Positions 16,500 to 26,325 of a DNA stretch of 64,000 bases are shown piece by piece. How positions within the stretch are numbered: the first letter of the stretch is position 1; every line of letters starts with the position of its first letter. The translations under genes and the position numbers were made by a program. The notes under the pieces are model-generated. The model worked only from the letters and a program-made list of their open reading frames with translations, was not told the DNA's origin and made no database searches. Where the stretch lies: assembly GCF_003933235.1 (NCBI RefSeq), contig NZ_RWJI01000001.1:1370001-1434000 (forward strand), in the 5' to 3' direction. Source of the stretch: Sphingorhabdus wooponensis (lineage in GTDB: Bacteria > Pseudomonadota > Alphaproteobacteria > Sphingomonadales > Sphingomonadaceae).

Positions 16500-19400
16500 T
16501 TAACGCCCCAGCAATACGCGTGCTTGCCCCGCCACTTGTGCCAACATAGCGGGGGTTGGTGCACCCGCCATGCGGGCACGGTCCACCATCGCCTTGAACG
16601 CCCGCACACGCACCGCGTTGGTCCCCAGCCAGTCTTGCGTATCCTCAAGCGGCTTCTTTGCTGCCCGGCGTCGCAGAAAATCAAGGCGCATGGTTTGGAA
16701 ATCCCGCGCAAGGCCAGCGACCAATAGCCGCTCCCACGGATCATGCGGGTCAACCTGCATGGCGGTTCCCTGCGCCCAGCTGAGACCTAGCGCCTCACCA
16801 AGGGCGGTGAAGGCGCGCGTCAACGCGGTAACATCACCCTTTTGAGAAGACGAAAGCGCCGCAAGACCAATGGCACCATCCAGTTGCGCCAATTGCACCA
16901 GACGGTCCGCAATTTTGCGCGGCGCGCCATTTTCGATTAACCGCGCACCAAAGCGTTCGGTCTGCAGCCGGACATCATGGGGCAATAACCCGTCCAACAC
17001 GGCCGTGAGCTTTTGCACCACAGGCGCATATACCGCCGTTGCCGCCGCGACATCGCGACCTTCATGGGCGTTGCGAATGATATCGGCCATTTGCGCGCGC
17101 ACTTCTAAGGCCGCTTGATTGAAGAGCATCAGGCGCGTGGATTCTGGCATAGCGGTCTTATCCATCGCATCCCACAAGGCAGGCAGATCATAAATGCTTT
17201 CGGCTATGGCAAAGGCTGCCGCGACATCGCCAAGGCTGCAGCCTTCCTCTTCCGCCAGTTCAAATGGGTGCAGCATACCAAGCCGGTTGATCATGCGGTT
17301 GGCCAATTTGGTGGCGATAATTTCCTTGCGCAGCCGGTGTCCCAAAATCGCCGATTTATGCGATTTGACCATCTCATCCGGAAAGGCCGCCAAAAGTTCG
17401 CCGTCCATCGACTTGTCCAGCGCCAAAGGTGCTTCTTCAACCTCATCCTGCGCGGCAAGCTTTGCCGTCGAGAGCAAGACAGCCAACTCCGGCCGGGTGA
17501 GCCCGCGTCCTTCGCTGGCGCGCCGGAACAGTTCCTCATTGGGCGCAAGTCCTTCAACCACACGGTCCAGTCGGCCAGCGCCCTCAAAAATTTCGATAAG
17601 CCGCACATAAGCAGGTAAATCGCCCGCGCCGCCGGTTTCTGCGATGGACAAGGCAAGCGTCTGAAGGCGGTTATCTTCCAACACCAAATGCGCGACCGCG
17701 TCGGTCATCTCCGCCAGCAAAATGTTGCGGGCAGGCTCCTTCAACTTGCCGGCACGCATCTGCGCATTCAGGGCGATTTTGATGTTCACTTCATTGTCGG
17801 AACAATCAACACCAGCGCTATTGTCGATAAAGTCGGTATTGATGCGGCCACCGCGCAAGGCAAAGCCGATACGTCCTGCCTGCGTCACGCCAAGGTTCGC
17901 GCCTTCGCCAATCACTTGCGCCTGCACGTCTGCGCCGTTCACACGAATAAAGTCATTGCCGGGGTCGCCAACATCCAAATGGCTTTCGCTCCGGTCCTTG
18001 ATATAGGTTCCAATACCGCCGAACCACATCAATTGAACCGGCGCTTTCAATATCGCAGTCATCAATGCAGATGGTTCAATTTCTTTCGCATCAATGCCCA
18101 GCAAACTTCTGATTTCCGATGTGGTTTTGATAATTTTATCGGTACGCGCGAATACGCCGCCGCCCTTGGAAATCAGCTTGGCATCATAATCGAGCCAGCT
18201 CGAACGTGGCAGGTTGAACAAGCGTTGACGTTCTTTCCAACTGGTCGCGGGGTCGGGGTTCGGGTCGAGGAAGATGTGCCGATGGTCAAATGCCGCGACT
18301 ATTTTCAGCGACTTTGAAAGCAACATGCCATTGCCGAACACGTCACCGGACATGTCGCCCACGCCTGCTACCGTGACTGGTTCTTTTTGGACATCAATGC
18401 CCATTTCGGCAAAATGGCGCTGCACCGATAGCCAGCCGCCCTTTGCGGTGATGCCCATTGCTTTATGGTCATAACCAACCGAGCCGCCGCTCGCAAACGC
18501 ATCGCCAAGCCAGAAATTATGTTCCAGCGCGATGGCGTTCGCGGTATCCGAGAATGTCGCCGTGCCCTTGTCAGCCGCGACAACGAAATAGGGGTCATCG
18601 CCATCATGGATGACCACATTGGCGGGATGCACGACGCGGTCGTTCACAATATTGTCAGTAATCGACAACAACGTACGGATGAAGATCTTATAGGCCTCAG
18701 TGCCCTCCGCAAACCACGCATCGCGGTCAACACGCATGTCGGGTAGTCTTTTGGGATAAAAGCCGCCTTTCGCACCGGTTGGCACAATCACCGCGTTTTT
18801 AACGCGTTGCGCCTTCATCAGGCCCAAAATCTCAGTGCGGAAGTCATCCCGCCGGTCGGACCAGCGCAAGCCACCGCGCGCGACAGGTCCAGCGCGTAAG
18901 TGAATGCCCTCCACGCGGGGCGAATAGACAAACACCTCCCGCCAAGGAAGTGGCGCCGGCAGACCGGGAACTTTCGCGCAATCCAGTTTGAATGCCAATG
19001 CCTCTGCCGCCGCTGCGGAAAACGCATTTGTACGCAATGTGGCGAGGACTAACGCCAGAAACCGGCGCAGGATACGATCTTCATCAATCGCCGACACGGC
19101 GGCCAAATCAGCCTGTATCGCCTTTTGATATTTCGCCGCTTCTTTATCGCGGTTTTCGTTGGTTGCCGGATTATGCAAGGCATCGAACAGCGATATGATG
19201 GACCGCGTGACATTCGCATTTTTAGCCAAAGCCGACACCACCGTTGGCATGCCATAGGTCACGCCCGTTTGACGCAAATAGCGGTACCATGCGCGCAGCC
19301 AGATGACAGATTGCGGAGCAAGACCGCCAATCGTGACCAGTTGGTTGAACACGTCATTTTCAAAACTGCCATCCAAAACTTGGCTCAAAGCGCCTTCAAG

Positions 19401-21149
19401 GACCTGCGGTTTTTCCAATAAGGTTGAAATATTGCCACCACGCAAGGCCAGATGGAAATCATGAATATAATGGCCATCCGCCAATGCGGTCGGCGATTCC
19501 TCCAGAACATCGAAACCGAAATTCTCCAGCGCAGGTACGACATCGCTCAACGGCAAAGCGCCGCCATAGCTGTAGATTTTCAGCCGAAGTCTATCCTCTT
19601 CCACGAACAGACGCGTAATCTTGCTATGGTCGCGCTCCATCGCGAGCAAACCCATCATGTCCCGCGCCGCTTCGTCGGTCGAGTAACTGCTACGGTAATT
19701 GGCTGGAAAGCCCGCACCATAGCGCACCAGCATAGCGGCGGCGCGCTTTTCATCTGTCAGTTTCGCCAATGCAGCCTCAACCGCTGGTTCCCACCCGCGA
19801 ACCATCAGCTCCAGCTTTGCATCTAGGCTGGCTTCATCGACTGTCTGTCCACGGTCCGGCAAATCAAGCGTATAGCGCAGCAAGGCGACGCCGCCGTCTT
19901 CCAAGCCAATGGTCCAGCCCAATAAAGAACCGCCCGTGGCATCCATCAGCATCGTCTGAATCTGTTTACGGATACCCGTCGACACATCATCACGTGGCAA
20001 CCAAACAAAGATATATAAATGACGTCCCAATGGTGACCGCAGCGCAATGAGCTTGGGGCGTGGTCGGTCCGTCAGCGACATGGCCGTCAGCGTGACGCGT
20101 TCCAAATCATCCAGCTTGAGCGCAACCAAAAGATCGTGCGGTAGCGCGGTGAGCGCGTGAGCCATCGCCTTGCCCGCATGGCCCGAAGGGTCAAAGCCAT
20201 AACGCGTCATGAGCGACGCCAGATGCGTTCTGAGCACGGGAATGGATTCGGGCGCCGTTGCCAGCGCCGCACTGGTCCAAAGTCCGGCCGTGACGGCCAG
20301 TCCCGTTACTCGATTGCCCGTGTGTACCGGAATAACAATCAGGTCCAATTGCACATTGCGGTGGACATTAGAAACACGGTTGGATTTCAGCACCAAGGGC
20401 GCAACACCCCCTGTTTCAAACCAGTTGATAGCAAGGCTGACGCTATCTGCGGAAAGGACAGGCGCATCGCTTACCCGCGATAAGCCAAGGCGGTTGGAAC
20501 GCGTGCCATCGCTGCTGATCCGTTCATGCGCCAAAATCGTCATATTATTATCATGGAACCAGCGGATGAGCGCCTTGCCTTCGCTATCGGGAAGGCTGCC
20601 GGCGTCGGCAGACAAGGCTGCGAGCATATCGCGCCAATCGGTTACCGCGCCGCGCACATCGGCGAGAACAGCTGCCAAATGCGCCTCAAGCTGGCGGCGT
20701 TCTTTGGCGTCAACGCGCGCTGCTTCGAGGTAAATGAAGGATTCGCGCGGCTGCCCGTCAATCCGTTTCCGGCTGATAGATGACAGCATATTGGTGGCAT
20801 CACGGGTAACGCTCAACACCGGGTGAATGATGCGGTTCACCGATATGCCATAAGCGGCGACCGCTGCGGAGACCGAATCCACCAAAAAGGGCATATCGTC
20901 ATTATTCAGCGATATCCGCATCATCAAACGACCCTGCGCATCGGTAAAGCTATCTAGCGCAATGGCGACGCTGCCCGCCTTACGATGGAGGCCGGTTTCG
21001 ATGGTGAAACGCGCAGCATCCTCTGCAGCTTTGGCATCAAAACCCTCGTTTTCGCCGGGCAAAGCGGTCTCGGCAAAGGCTGAGACCATATCCTTCAAGA
21101 GGGTCTTGTCGATTTTTACGGAATTCTTCGTAATTTTGGCGGCCGCCAT
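16500..21149 (-). CDS. NAD-specific glutamate dehydrogenase, large type
   Basis: 1549 residues from the ATG at 21147-21149, chosen because AGGAGA lies seven bases upstream; the 46-residue extension to 21287 lacks a site. Oxidatively deaminates glutamate to 2-oxoglutarate and ammonia with NAD, feeding the citric-acid cycle. It belongs to the 180-kDa class with N-terminal ACT-like regulatory domains (about residues 1-500), a helical motif region, then the catalytic domain near 700-1250 with GGLRWSDRRDDFRTEI, the substrate Lys in VPTGAKGGFYPKR and the dinucleotide site VAGVGDMSGDVFGNGM, and a long helical C-terminus. Works with PutA (proline to glutamate) and probably with uptake by the divergent symporter. 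Confidence 0.96.
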   Translation of the reverse strand: MAAAKITKNSVKIDKTLLKDMVSAFAETALPGENEGFDAKAAEDAARFTIETGLHRKAGSVAIALDSFTDAQGRLMMRISLNNDDMPFLVDSVSAAVAAYGISVNRIIHPVLSVTRDATNMLSSISRKRIDGQPRESFIYLEAARVDAKERRQLEAHLAAVLADVRGAVTDWRDMLAALSADAGSLPDSEGKALIRWFHDNNMTILAHERISSDGTRSNRLGLSRVSDAPVLSADSVSLAINWFETGGVAPLVLKSNRVSNVHRNVQLDLIVIPVHTGNRVTGLAVTAGLWTSAALATAPESIPVLRTHLASLMTRYGFDPSGHAGKAMAHALTALPHDLLVALKLDDLERVTLTAMSLTDRPRPKLIALRSPLGRHLYIFVWLPRDDVSTGIRKQIQTMLMDATGGSLLGWTIGLEDGGVALLRYTLDLPDRGQTVDEASLDAKLELMVRGWEPAVEAALAKLTDEKRAAAMLVRYGAGFPANYRSSYSTDEAARDMMGLLAMERDHSKITRLFVEEDRLRLKIYSYGGALPLSDVVPALENFGFDVLEESPTALADGHYIHDFHLALRGGNISTLLEKPQVLEGALSQVLDGSFENDVFNQLVTIGGLAPQSVIWLRAWYRYLRQTGVTYGMPTVVSALAKNANVTRSIISLFDALHNPATNENRDKEAAKYQKAIQADLAAVSAIDEDRILRRFLALVLATLRTNAFSAAAAEALAFKLDCAKVPGLPAPLPWREVFVYSPRVEGIHLRAGPVARGGLRWSDRRDDFRTEILGLMKAQRVKNAVIVPTGAKGGFYPKRLPDMRVDRDAWFAEGTEAYKIFIRTLLSITDNIVNDRVVHPANVVIHDGDDPYFVVAADKGTATFSDTANAIALEHNFWLGDAFASGGSVGYDHKAMGITAKGGWLSVQRHFAEMGIDVQKEPVTVAGVGDMSGDVFGNGMLLSKSLKIVAAFDHRHIFLDPNPDPATSWKERQRLFNLPRSSWLDYDAKLISKGGGVFARTDKIIKTTSEIRSLLGIDAKEIEPSALMTAILKAPVQLMWFGGIGTYIKDRSESHLDVGDPGNDFIRVNGADVQAQVIGEGANLGVTQAGRIGFALRGGRINTDFIDNSAGVDCSDNEVNIKIALNAQMRAGKLKEPARNILLAEMTDAVAHLVLEDNRLQTLALSIAETGGAGDLPAYVRLIEIFEGAGRLDRVVEGLAPNEELFRRASEGRGLTRPELAVLLSTAKLAAQDEVEEAPLALDKSMDGELLAAFPDEMVKSHKSAILGHRLRKEIIATKLANRMINRLGMLHPFELAEEEGCSLGDVAAAFAIAESIYDLPALWDAMDKTAMPESTRLMLFNQAALEVRAQMADIIRNAHEGRDVAAATAVYAPVVQKLTAVLDGLLPHDVRLQTERFGARLIENGAPRKIADRLVQLAQLDGAIGLAALSSSQKGDVTALTRAFTALGEALGLSWAQGTAMQVDPHDPWERLLVAGLARDFQTMRLDFLRRRAAKKPLEDTQDWLGTNAVRVRAFKAMVDRARMAGAPTPAMLAQVAGQARVLLGR

Positions 21150-21209
21150 GAAATGATCTCCTGAGCCCGCAAGCATCTGGTTATGTGCCATGTTCAACGA
21201 CAAAATGCG

Positions 21210-21226
21210 TTGTAATTTTATTACAA
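21210..21226. promoter_or_regulatory. Perfect inverted repeat between glutamate dehydrogenase and symporter genes
   Basis: TTGTAAT-TTT-ATTACAA, 7-base arms around 3 bases, 61 bases from the dehydrogenase start and 109 from the symporter start. The size and symmetry fit a homodimeric repressor or activator site controlling one or both divergent genes. The regulator is not nearby. Confidence 0.5.
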
Positions 21227-21334
21227 GACTTATGACGCCCTTCTCAAGCTTAAACAAGTCACGACTGTAACTTCTTGCGACCTGCATTGCTCCTGTGTAG
21301 CGTCACACGAAACAAAACATGTTTGGAGGGTTGC

Positions 21335-22678
21335 GTGGATAAACGGCTTACATTGTGGATACTGGCAGGAATGATCCTGGGCGTGGCGGTCGGCTACGCT
21401 GTGCATGTCAGTTTCGCGCAAGACAGCACGCAGTTTGAATATATTACGAAGACATTCAAACTCCTCTCCGATATTTTTCTGAATTTAATCAAATTATTGG
21501 TTGCACCCCTCATTCTATCAACCATCGTCGTTGGTATTGCACATATGGGCGATAGCTCAGCGCTGGGTCGTATCGGTTTTCGCGCCATTACATGGTTTAT
21601 CATCGCCAGCTTCATCTCGATTGGTCTTGGTTTGTTGATGGTAAATCTGTTTCAACCGGGCGTTGGCGCGCCCGTGGACAGCATTGGAAATGCTGCAGCA
21701 ACCATTGGCGAGGTCAAAAAACTCGATTTTTGGGAATTCATTCTTTCGATTTTCCCCAAAAACGCTTTTGAAGCGATGGCCACTAACAATATCTTGCAGA
21801 TTTTGGTGTTCGCCTTGTTCGCTGGCATTGCGCTTTCAGCTTTAGGTGAAAAGGGCGCGCCTTTGGTGCGCGGCGCAGAGTCACTTGCTGAAATGATGCT
21901 TCAGATCACGCATTATGTGATGCGCTACGCTCCCGTCGCAGTATTCGGTGCATTGGCAGCGGTGGTTTCAAAAAGCGGTCTGGCGATCCTTGCGACCTAT
22001 TTGGAACTTGTGACCGAATTCTATCTGTCGCTCGCATTACTTTGGACAATCCTTTTGTCCATCGGCGCACTCTTTCTGGGTCGGCGGATATGGACGCTCA
22101 TCCGCTATATTCGTGAACCGATGTTGATCGCATTTTCGACCGCATCCAGCGAAGCCGCTTTGCCTAAGCTGTTTGAACAGCTCGACCGCTTTGGTGTCCC
22201 GCGCCGGATTTCGGGCTTCATGCTGCCCTTAGGATACAGCTTCAACCTAGATGGTTCGATGATGTATATGAGCTTCGCGACAATCTTCATCGCGCAAGCT
22301 TATGGCATTGACCTATCCATCGGCACGCAGATCCTGATCCTGCTCACGCTCATGATTTCGTCTAAGGGCGTCGCCGCTGTGCCGCGCGCTTCGTTGGTGG
22401 TTATCACGGGCACGCTGGCGATGTTTGACCTTCCAGTAGAAGGCGTCGCACTGATCCTCGCGATTGACCAATTCTTAGATATGGGCCGCACGGCGACCAA
22501 TGTCGTTGGCAATGCTGTTGCCACCTCCGTCATCACCAAATGGGAAGGTATGTTGGAGGTTGAGCAGCCAGACTATGTCGAAACGGCACATGCCCCTGCG
22601 CATACAGCAGCAGGCGGTAAGGCCGGGCTCGATCTTGCCAAGGACATGGTGACCGATAAGCGGAAAACCAAGCTTTAG
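21335..22678 (+). CDS. Dicarboxylate/amino acid:cation symporter (DAACS family)
   Basis: 447 residues from a GTG at 21335 with GGAGGG four bases upstream; the in-frame extension to 21275 has no ribosome site. Sodium- or proton-coupled uptake of glutamate, aspartate or C4-dicarboxylates across the inner membrane. Eight membrane helices plus two hairpins are expected; conserved pieces are SFNLDGSMMYM, SKGVAAVPRAS (hairpin 2) and AIDQFLDMGRTATNVVGNA, which carry the cation and substrate ligands. The Asp/Arg pair of DMGRT favours an acidic substrate. It is divergent from NAD-glutamate dehydrogenase, which makes glutamate or aspartate the likely cargo (inference). The C-terminal ~40 residues are hydrophilic. 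Confidence 0.92.
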   Translation: MDKRLTLWILAGMILGVAVGYAVHVSFAQDSTQFEYITKTFKLLSDIFLNLIKLLVAPLILSTIVVGIAHMGDSSALGRIGFRAITWFIIASFISIGLGLLMVNLFQPGVGAPVDSIGNAAATIGEVKKLDFWEFILSIFPKNAFEAMATNNILQILVFALFAGIALSALGEKGAPLVRGAESLAEMMLQITHYVMRYAPVAVFGALAAVVSKSGLAILATYLELVTEFYLSLALLWTILLSIGALFLGRRIWTLIRYIREPMLIAFSTASSEAALPKLFEQLDRFGVPRRISGFMLPLGYSFNLDGSMMYMSFATIFIAQAYGIDLSIGTQILILLTLMISSKGVAAVPRASLVVITGTLAMFDLPVEGVALILAIDQFLDMGRTATNVVGNAVATSVITKWEGMLEVEQPDYVETAHAPAHTAAGGKAGLDLAKDMVTDKRKTKL

Positions 22679-22686
22679 GGCCTGAC

Positions 22687-23424
22687 CTAAGCGGGGTGTT
22701 TATACCCCAGCAAGGTGCCCTTGGCACCTTTGCTGTCGAGCGTGAAGTCCATGTTGCGTTGTTCTTTGCGCCAGCGCCGCGCCACAACGCGCTCGCCGGG
22801 TCGTGCCGCGTCATCCAGCAACACTCTGCCGCCGGGGCGGATATGCGAAAATAAGCTTGATGCCGCGCCACGCACATGCGGGTGGATGGCCCAAGGCGGG
22901 CCATCGACGATGAGCAAGTCAATCTCGCTGGGAATATCCGACAATTGATACCAATGCCCCGGCCAGCCCGCCGGCGGCGGACCCAATGGGGCGTGGCGGA
23001 GATCCACGTCCATATCATTATCGCGGATCCAGCATGCTGTTGTTTCCACAAAGGCCGCATGTTGGTCAAAACTGACAAGCTTTCCGCCACCAAACAACTG
23101 CAATGCGCGGGCCGCGACAAAGGTCGAAGCACCGCAGCCTAATTCGACAACTTGCGCAGGACGCATTTCTTCGATTGCGGAAACGATATGCCACAAAAAA
23201 TGTGTGTCCGCCTTCCAACTGCCCAGATTAGGCAGCGCATCCAGCGGCAATTCGAGATAGGCAAGCAAATCTGCCTTATCCTTTTTGCGTCCGCCATCTA
23301 GGCTTCGCAACAACCATGGCCATTGAATAGCGCCATAGGCCATGACCATGAAGCGGTCGCCTAACGACACGCTAAGGTCCAAATCATGGAGTGGCATCAA
23401 CGCCGTCGTTTCGCGTGTAGTCAT
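22687..23424 (-). CDS. Class I SAM-dependent methyltransferase-like protein
   Basis: 245 residues from the ATG at 23422-23424; a longer frame to 23463 is possible because no ribosome site is decisive. A Rossmann core shows motif I VVELGCGASTFVAARAL, an acidic strand-2 end LVSFDQHAAF, and motif IV IDLLIVDGPPWAIHP, followed by RPGGRVLLDD. The DGPP motif resembles catechol-O-methyltransferase-like and rhamnosyl methyltransferase families, but the substrate is unknown. It converges with the symporter gene, eight bases apart, over two hairpins. Confidence 0.8.
   Translation of the reverse strand: MTTRETTALMPLHDLDLSVSLGDRFMVMAYGAIQWPWLLRSLDGGRKKDKADLLAYLELPLDALPNLGSWKADTHFLWHIVSAIEEMRPAQVVELGCGASTFVAARALQLFGGGKLVSFDQHAAFVETTACWIRDNDMDVDLRHAPLGPPPAGWPGHWYQLSDIPSEIDLLIVDGPPWAIHPHVRGAASSLFSHIRPGGRVLLDDAARPGERVVARRWRKEQRNMDFTLDSKGAKGTLLGYKHPA
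22693..22730. terminator. Two adjacent hairpins where the symporter and methyltransferase genes meet
   Basis: GGGGT-6-ACCCC (22693-22708) and AAGGTGCC-CTT-GGCACCTT (22712-22730), the second a perfect 8-base stem. Both lie inside the last codons of the methyltransferase and just past the symporter stop. There is no T tract, so a role in mRNA 3'-end stability or convergent termination is only inferred. Confidence 0.4.
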
Positions 23425-23547
23425 TGCGTCCCAAGAGCCTTGTAGCGGACAACAGTCAATCAAAGAGTTTACGGGCTACCAGAATTTACGCGTGCAGGGC
23501 GCGGTATAGAATGCTGTTCAAGGCACGCGCAAAGAACGCTTCAAGGC

Positions 23548-23562
23548 TTTGACAATGTCAAA
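23548..23562. promoter_or_regulatory. Perfect inverted repeat ahead of the MFS transporter
   Basis: TTTGACA-A-TGTCAAA, 7-base arms around one base, centred 45 bases before the transporter ATG. It fits an operator, and its first half also resembles a -35 box. The rest of the 175-base gap to the methyltransferase start shows no other structure. Confidence 0.45.
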
Positions 23563-23599
23563 AAACATTCCATAACGCTGCTTAGGAAGAGGAGCATTC

Positions 23600-24901
23600 A
23601 TGGACGAGAGCCAGACAGCAAAGACTGCACAAGCGACAATCACAAATCCCAAAATATTGTTGTGGATATTGATGATTGTGTATGTGCTCAACTTCCTCGA
23701 CCGGCAAATTGTCAATATTTTGGCCGAACCCATCAGCAGGGATCTCAATCTTTCCGACACCCAAATTGGTTTGTTAACTGGTCTGGCCTTTGCGCTTTTC
23801 TATACCTTGTTGGGCATCCCCATTGCACGTTATGCAGACAATAGCCGCACCAACCGCGTTGGCCTAATTTCCATATCCTTGGCAGTTTGGTCGGCAATGA
23901 CCGCCTTATGCGGGTTAGCGCAGAATTTTGCACAATTAGCGCTTGCCCGCGTCGGCGTTGGCGTAGGTGAGGCAGGATGCACGCCTGCCGCCCACTCGCT
24001 AATTACCGACAGCGTCCCTGCGGAAAAAAGATCGTCGGCAATCGCTTTTTACGGCCTTGGTATTCCAATAGGCAGCTTATTAGGCCTCGTCATCGGCGGC
24101 GTATTGAATGATGCCTATGGCTGGCGCGTGGCGTTTATGGCCGTCGCCATTCCAGGTTTGATATTGGCGGCTTTCCTGCCTTTCATATTGCGTGAACCGC
24201 GCAAGGCAGAAGCGGCGGCCCGCGCATTATCCGGCGAAAAGGCACGCGAAACTTTGTCCACCAAAGACGCGCTCAAAGAAGTGTTCAGCTCGCGCGCCTT
24301 TGTGCTGTTGGCAATTGCTGCTTCATTCACGGCGTTTCTATCCTATGGCAAAAGCGTTTGGGCAGTGATTTTATTCATCCGGTCTCATGGCCTTAGCCCA
24401 GGCGAAACCGGCCTTTTGCTTGGCGTCGTTCTGGGCGTGGCGGGCATGATTGGCACATGGCTAGGCGGCATGATGGCCGACAAGTTCGGCAAAATCGATA
24501 AACGGCATTTGTTGACCACACCTGCCATTGGGATGGTGATTGCAACGCCCATCCTGTTTCTGGGCTATTTCGCAACCGACTGGCGCGTGGCGATACTCTT
24601 ACTGTTTGTGCCATCGGCATTGAACGCTGCTTATTACGGCCCGACCTACGCCACTGTACAAGGCTTAGTAAAGCCAGAGGCCCGCGCTGTTGCCGCCGCA
24701 TTCATGCTGTTCGGGCAAAACCTAATCGGCCTTGGCCTTGGCCCCTTGTTATTCGGCATGATGTCGGACGCATTCAAGCCACTGGCGGGCGAAGAAAGCG
24801 TCCGATGGGTGCTTTATGGCGCAGCGTGGCTTGGCCTCATCCCCGCCTACTTCTTCTGGCGCGCGAGCTTGCGGCTGAAGGCCGAGCTCAAAACGGGTTA
24901 G
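23600..24901 (+). CDS. MFS transporter, Spinster-like
   Basis: 433 residues with 12 predicted membrane helices. A purine-rich AGGAAGAGGAG precedes the ATG. The N-terminal half has [17 protein letters not shown] and [14 protein letters not shown], the motif-A loop between helices 2 and 3, and [17 protein letters not shown], all typical of the spinster/hexuronate-like MFS group frequent in sphingomonads. Second-half equivalent: [15 protein letters not shown]. Substrate unknown. Its TAG overlaps the stop of the convergent purA gene (24898-24901). Confidence 0.88.
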   Translation: MDESQTAKTAQATITNPKILLWILMIVYVLNFLDRQIVNILAEPISRDLNLSDTQIGLLTGLAFALFYTLLGIPIARYADNSRTNRVGLISISLAVWSAMTALCGLAQNFAQLALARVGVGVGEAGCTPAAHSLITDSVPAEKRSSAIAFYGLGIPIGSLLGLVIGGVLNDAYGWRVAFMAVAIPGLILAAFLPFILREPRKAEAAARALSGEKARETLSTKDALKEVFSSRAFVLLAIAASFTAFLSYGKSVWAVILFIRSHGLSPGETGLLLGVVLGVAGMIGTWLGGMMADKFGKIDKRHLLTTPAIGMVIATPILFLGYFATDWRVAILLLFVPSALNAAYYGPTYATVQGLVKPEARAVAAAFMLFGQNLIGLGLGPLLFGMMSDAFKPLAGEESVRWVLYGAAWLGLIPAYFFWRASLRLKAELKTG

Positions 24902-26187
24902 TCGGCGAAGGGATCGCGCACTAAAATGGTATCTTCGCGTTGCGGCGACGTAGATACCAAGGCGACGGGCGTTTCGATCAATTCCTGCACACGCGAGATA
25001 TATTTGATCGCTTGCGCAGGAAGGTCGGCCCAGCTGCGTGCGCCCGCGGTGGTTTCCTGCCAGCCGGGCATTTCTTCGTAAATGGGCTCCACCGCAGCTT
25101 GATCTGCAGCATGCGCGGGCAGATAATCATAGACCTTGCCGTTCAGGCGATAGCCTGTGCAGATCTTGATTGTTTCAAAGCCGTCGAGCACATCGAGCTT
25201 GGTCAGCGCGATGCCCGTCACGCCAGATACGGCGCAGCTTTGGCGCACGATCACGGCATCGAACCAACCACAGCGGCGCTTGCGGCCGGTGACTGTGCCA
25301 AATTCATGGCCGCGTTCACCCAGCCTTTGGCCGGTTTCATCCTCCAACTCGGTCGGAAATGGACCAGACCCCACCCGCGTGGTGTAAGCCTTGACGATAC
25401 CGAGCACAAAGCCCGCTGCACTTGGCCCAAGACCGGAACCGGCGGCAGCAGTTCCCGAAACCGTGTTTGACGAAGTTACGAACGGATATGTGCCATGATC
25501 AACGTCCAGCAACACGCCTTGCGCACCTTCAAACAATATCCGCGCGCCTGCCTTGCGTACCTTGTTCAGGCGCTTCCACACGGGCTGCGCATATTCGAGA
25601 ACAAAGGGTGCGATTTCCTTCAGGTCAGCGATCAAGCGCGCACGATCCACTGGCGGCTCGCCAAAGCCAGCGCGCAAGGCATCATGATGCGCGCATAAAC
25701 GGTCAAGCTGCGCATCCAAGGCATCGAGATGCGCCAGATCACACACGCGGATCGCGCGGCGGCCTACCTTGTCTTCATAAGCAGGTCCAATGCCGCGGCC
25801 CGTGGTGCCGATCTTGCCCGAACCTGCTGCGGCTTCGCGCAAACCATCCAAGTCGCGGTGAATCGGTAAGATTAACGCGCAATTGTCCGCCAGCGCGAAA
25901 TTCTCGGTCGTGATGGAAACGCCCTGCCCGCGCAGTTTCGTCATTTCATCGCGCAGAGCCCATGGGTCCAAAACGACGCCATTGCCGATAATCGACAATG
26001 TGCCGGTGACGATACCCGACGGCAGCAATGATAATTTATAGACATTGTCGCCAACGACCAAAGTGTGGCCCGCATTATGCCCGCCTTGAAAGCGGACGAC
26101 GGCATCGGCGCGTTCCGCCAGCCAGTCGACAATTTTACCTTTACCCTCGTCGCCCCATTGTGCGCCAATTACGGTTACATTCGCCAT
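24898..26187 (-). CDS. purA: Adenylosuccinate synthase
   Basis: 429 residues, normal length. Joins IMP and aspartate using GTP, the first committed step to AMP, in the cytoplasm. Catalytic and GTP-loop residues are in [28 protein letters not shown] and [19 protein letters not shown] follow, and the C-terminal half has [10 protein letters not shown] for IMP binding. It is last of four same-strand genes serC, serA, hisZ, purA; the 138-base gap before it holds a short hairpin (CCAGA-GCTA-TCTGG) and could carry its own promoter. Confidence 0.97.
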   Translation of the reverse strand: MANVTVIGAQWGDEGKGKIVDWLAERADAVVRFQGGHNAGHTLVVGDNVYKLSLLPSGIVTGTLSIIGNGVVLDPWALRDEMTKLRGQGVSITTENFALADNCALILPIHRDLDGLREAAAGSGKIGTTGRGIGPAYEDKVGRRAIRVCDLAHLDALDAQLDRLCAHHDALRAGFGEPPVDRARLIADLKEIAPFVLEYAQPVWKRLNKVRKAGARILFEGAQGVLLDVDHGTYPFVTSSNTVSGTAAAGSGLGPSAAGFVLGIVKAYTTRVGSGPFPTELEDETGQRLGERGHEFGTVTGRKRRCGWFDAVIVRQSCAVSGVTGIALTKLDVLDGFETIKICTGYRLNGKVYDYLPAHAADQAAVEPIYEEMPGWQETTAGARSWADLPAQAIKYISRVQELIETPVALVSTSPQREDTILVRDPFAD

Positions 26188-26325
26188 CAGATATTCCCTG
26201 TCAAAGCCAGATAGCTCTGGGGCCTTTTTCTGCGCAGGAGGTTTTTCCTACGAAGGGATTCGCCGTGCACTCCGTTATGATTATGCAGCGCTGGCGTCCA
26301 CCCTAAAGCGGCGCGCAAGGCAATT

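Noticed and set aside
18368-19255. Several short minus-strand frames inside the glutamate dehydrogenase gene
   Set aside because: They are alternative frames of one continuous 1549-residue gene; no frameshift is present.
21150-21287. 46-residue N-terminal extension of glutamate dehydrogenase
   Set aside because: The ATG at 21149 has a strong AGGAGA; the extension covers the operator-like repeat.
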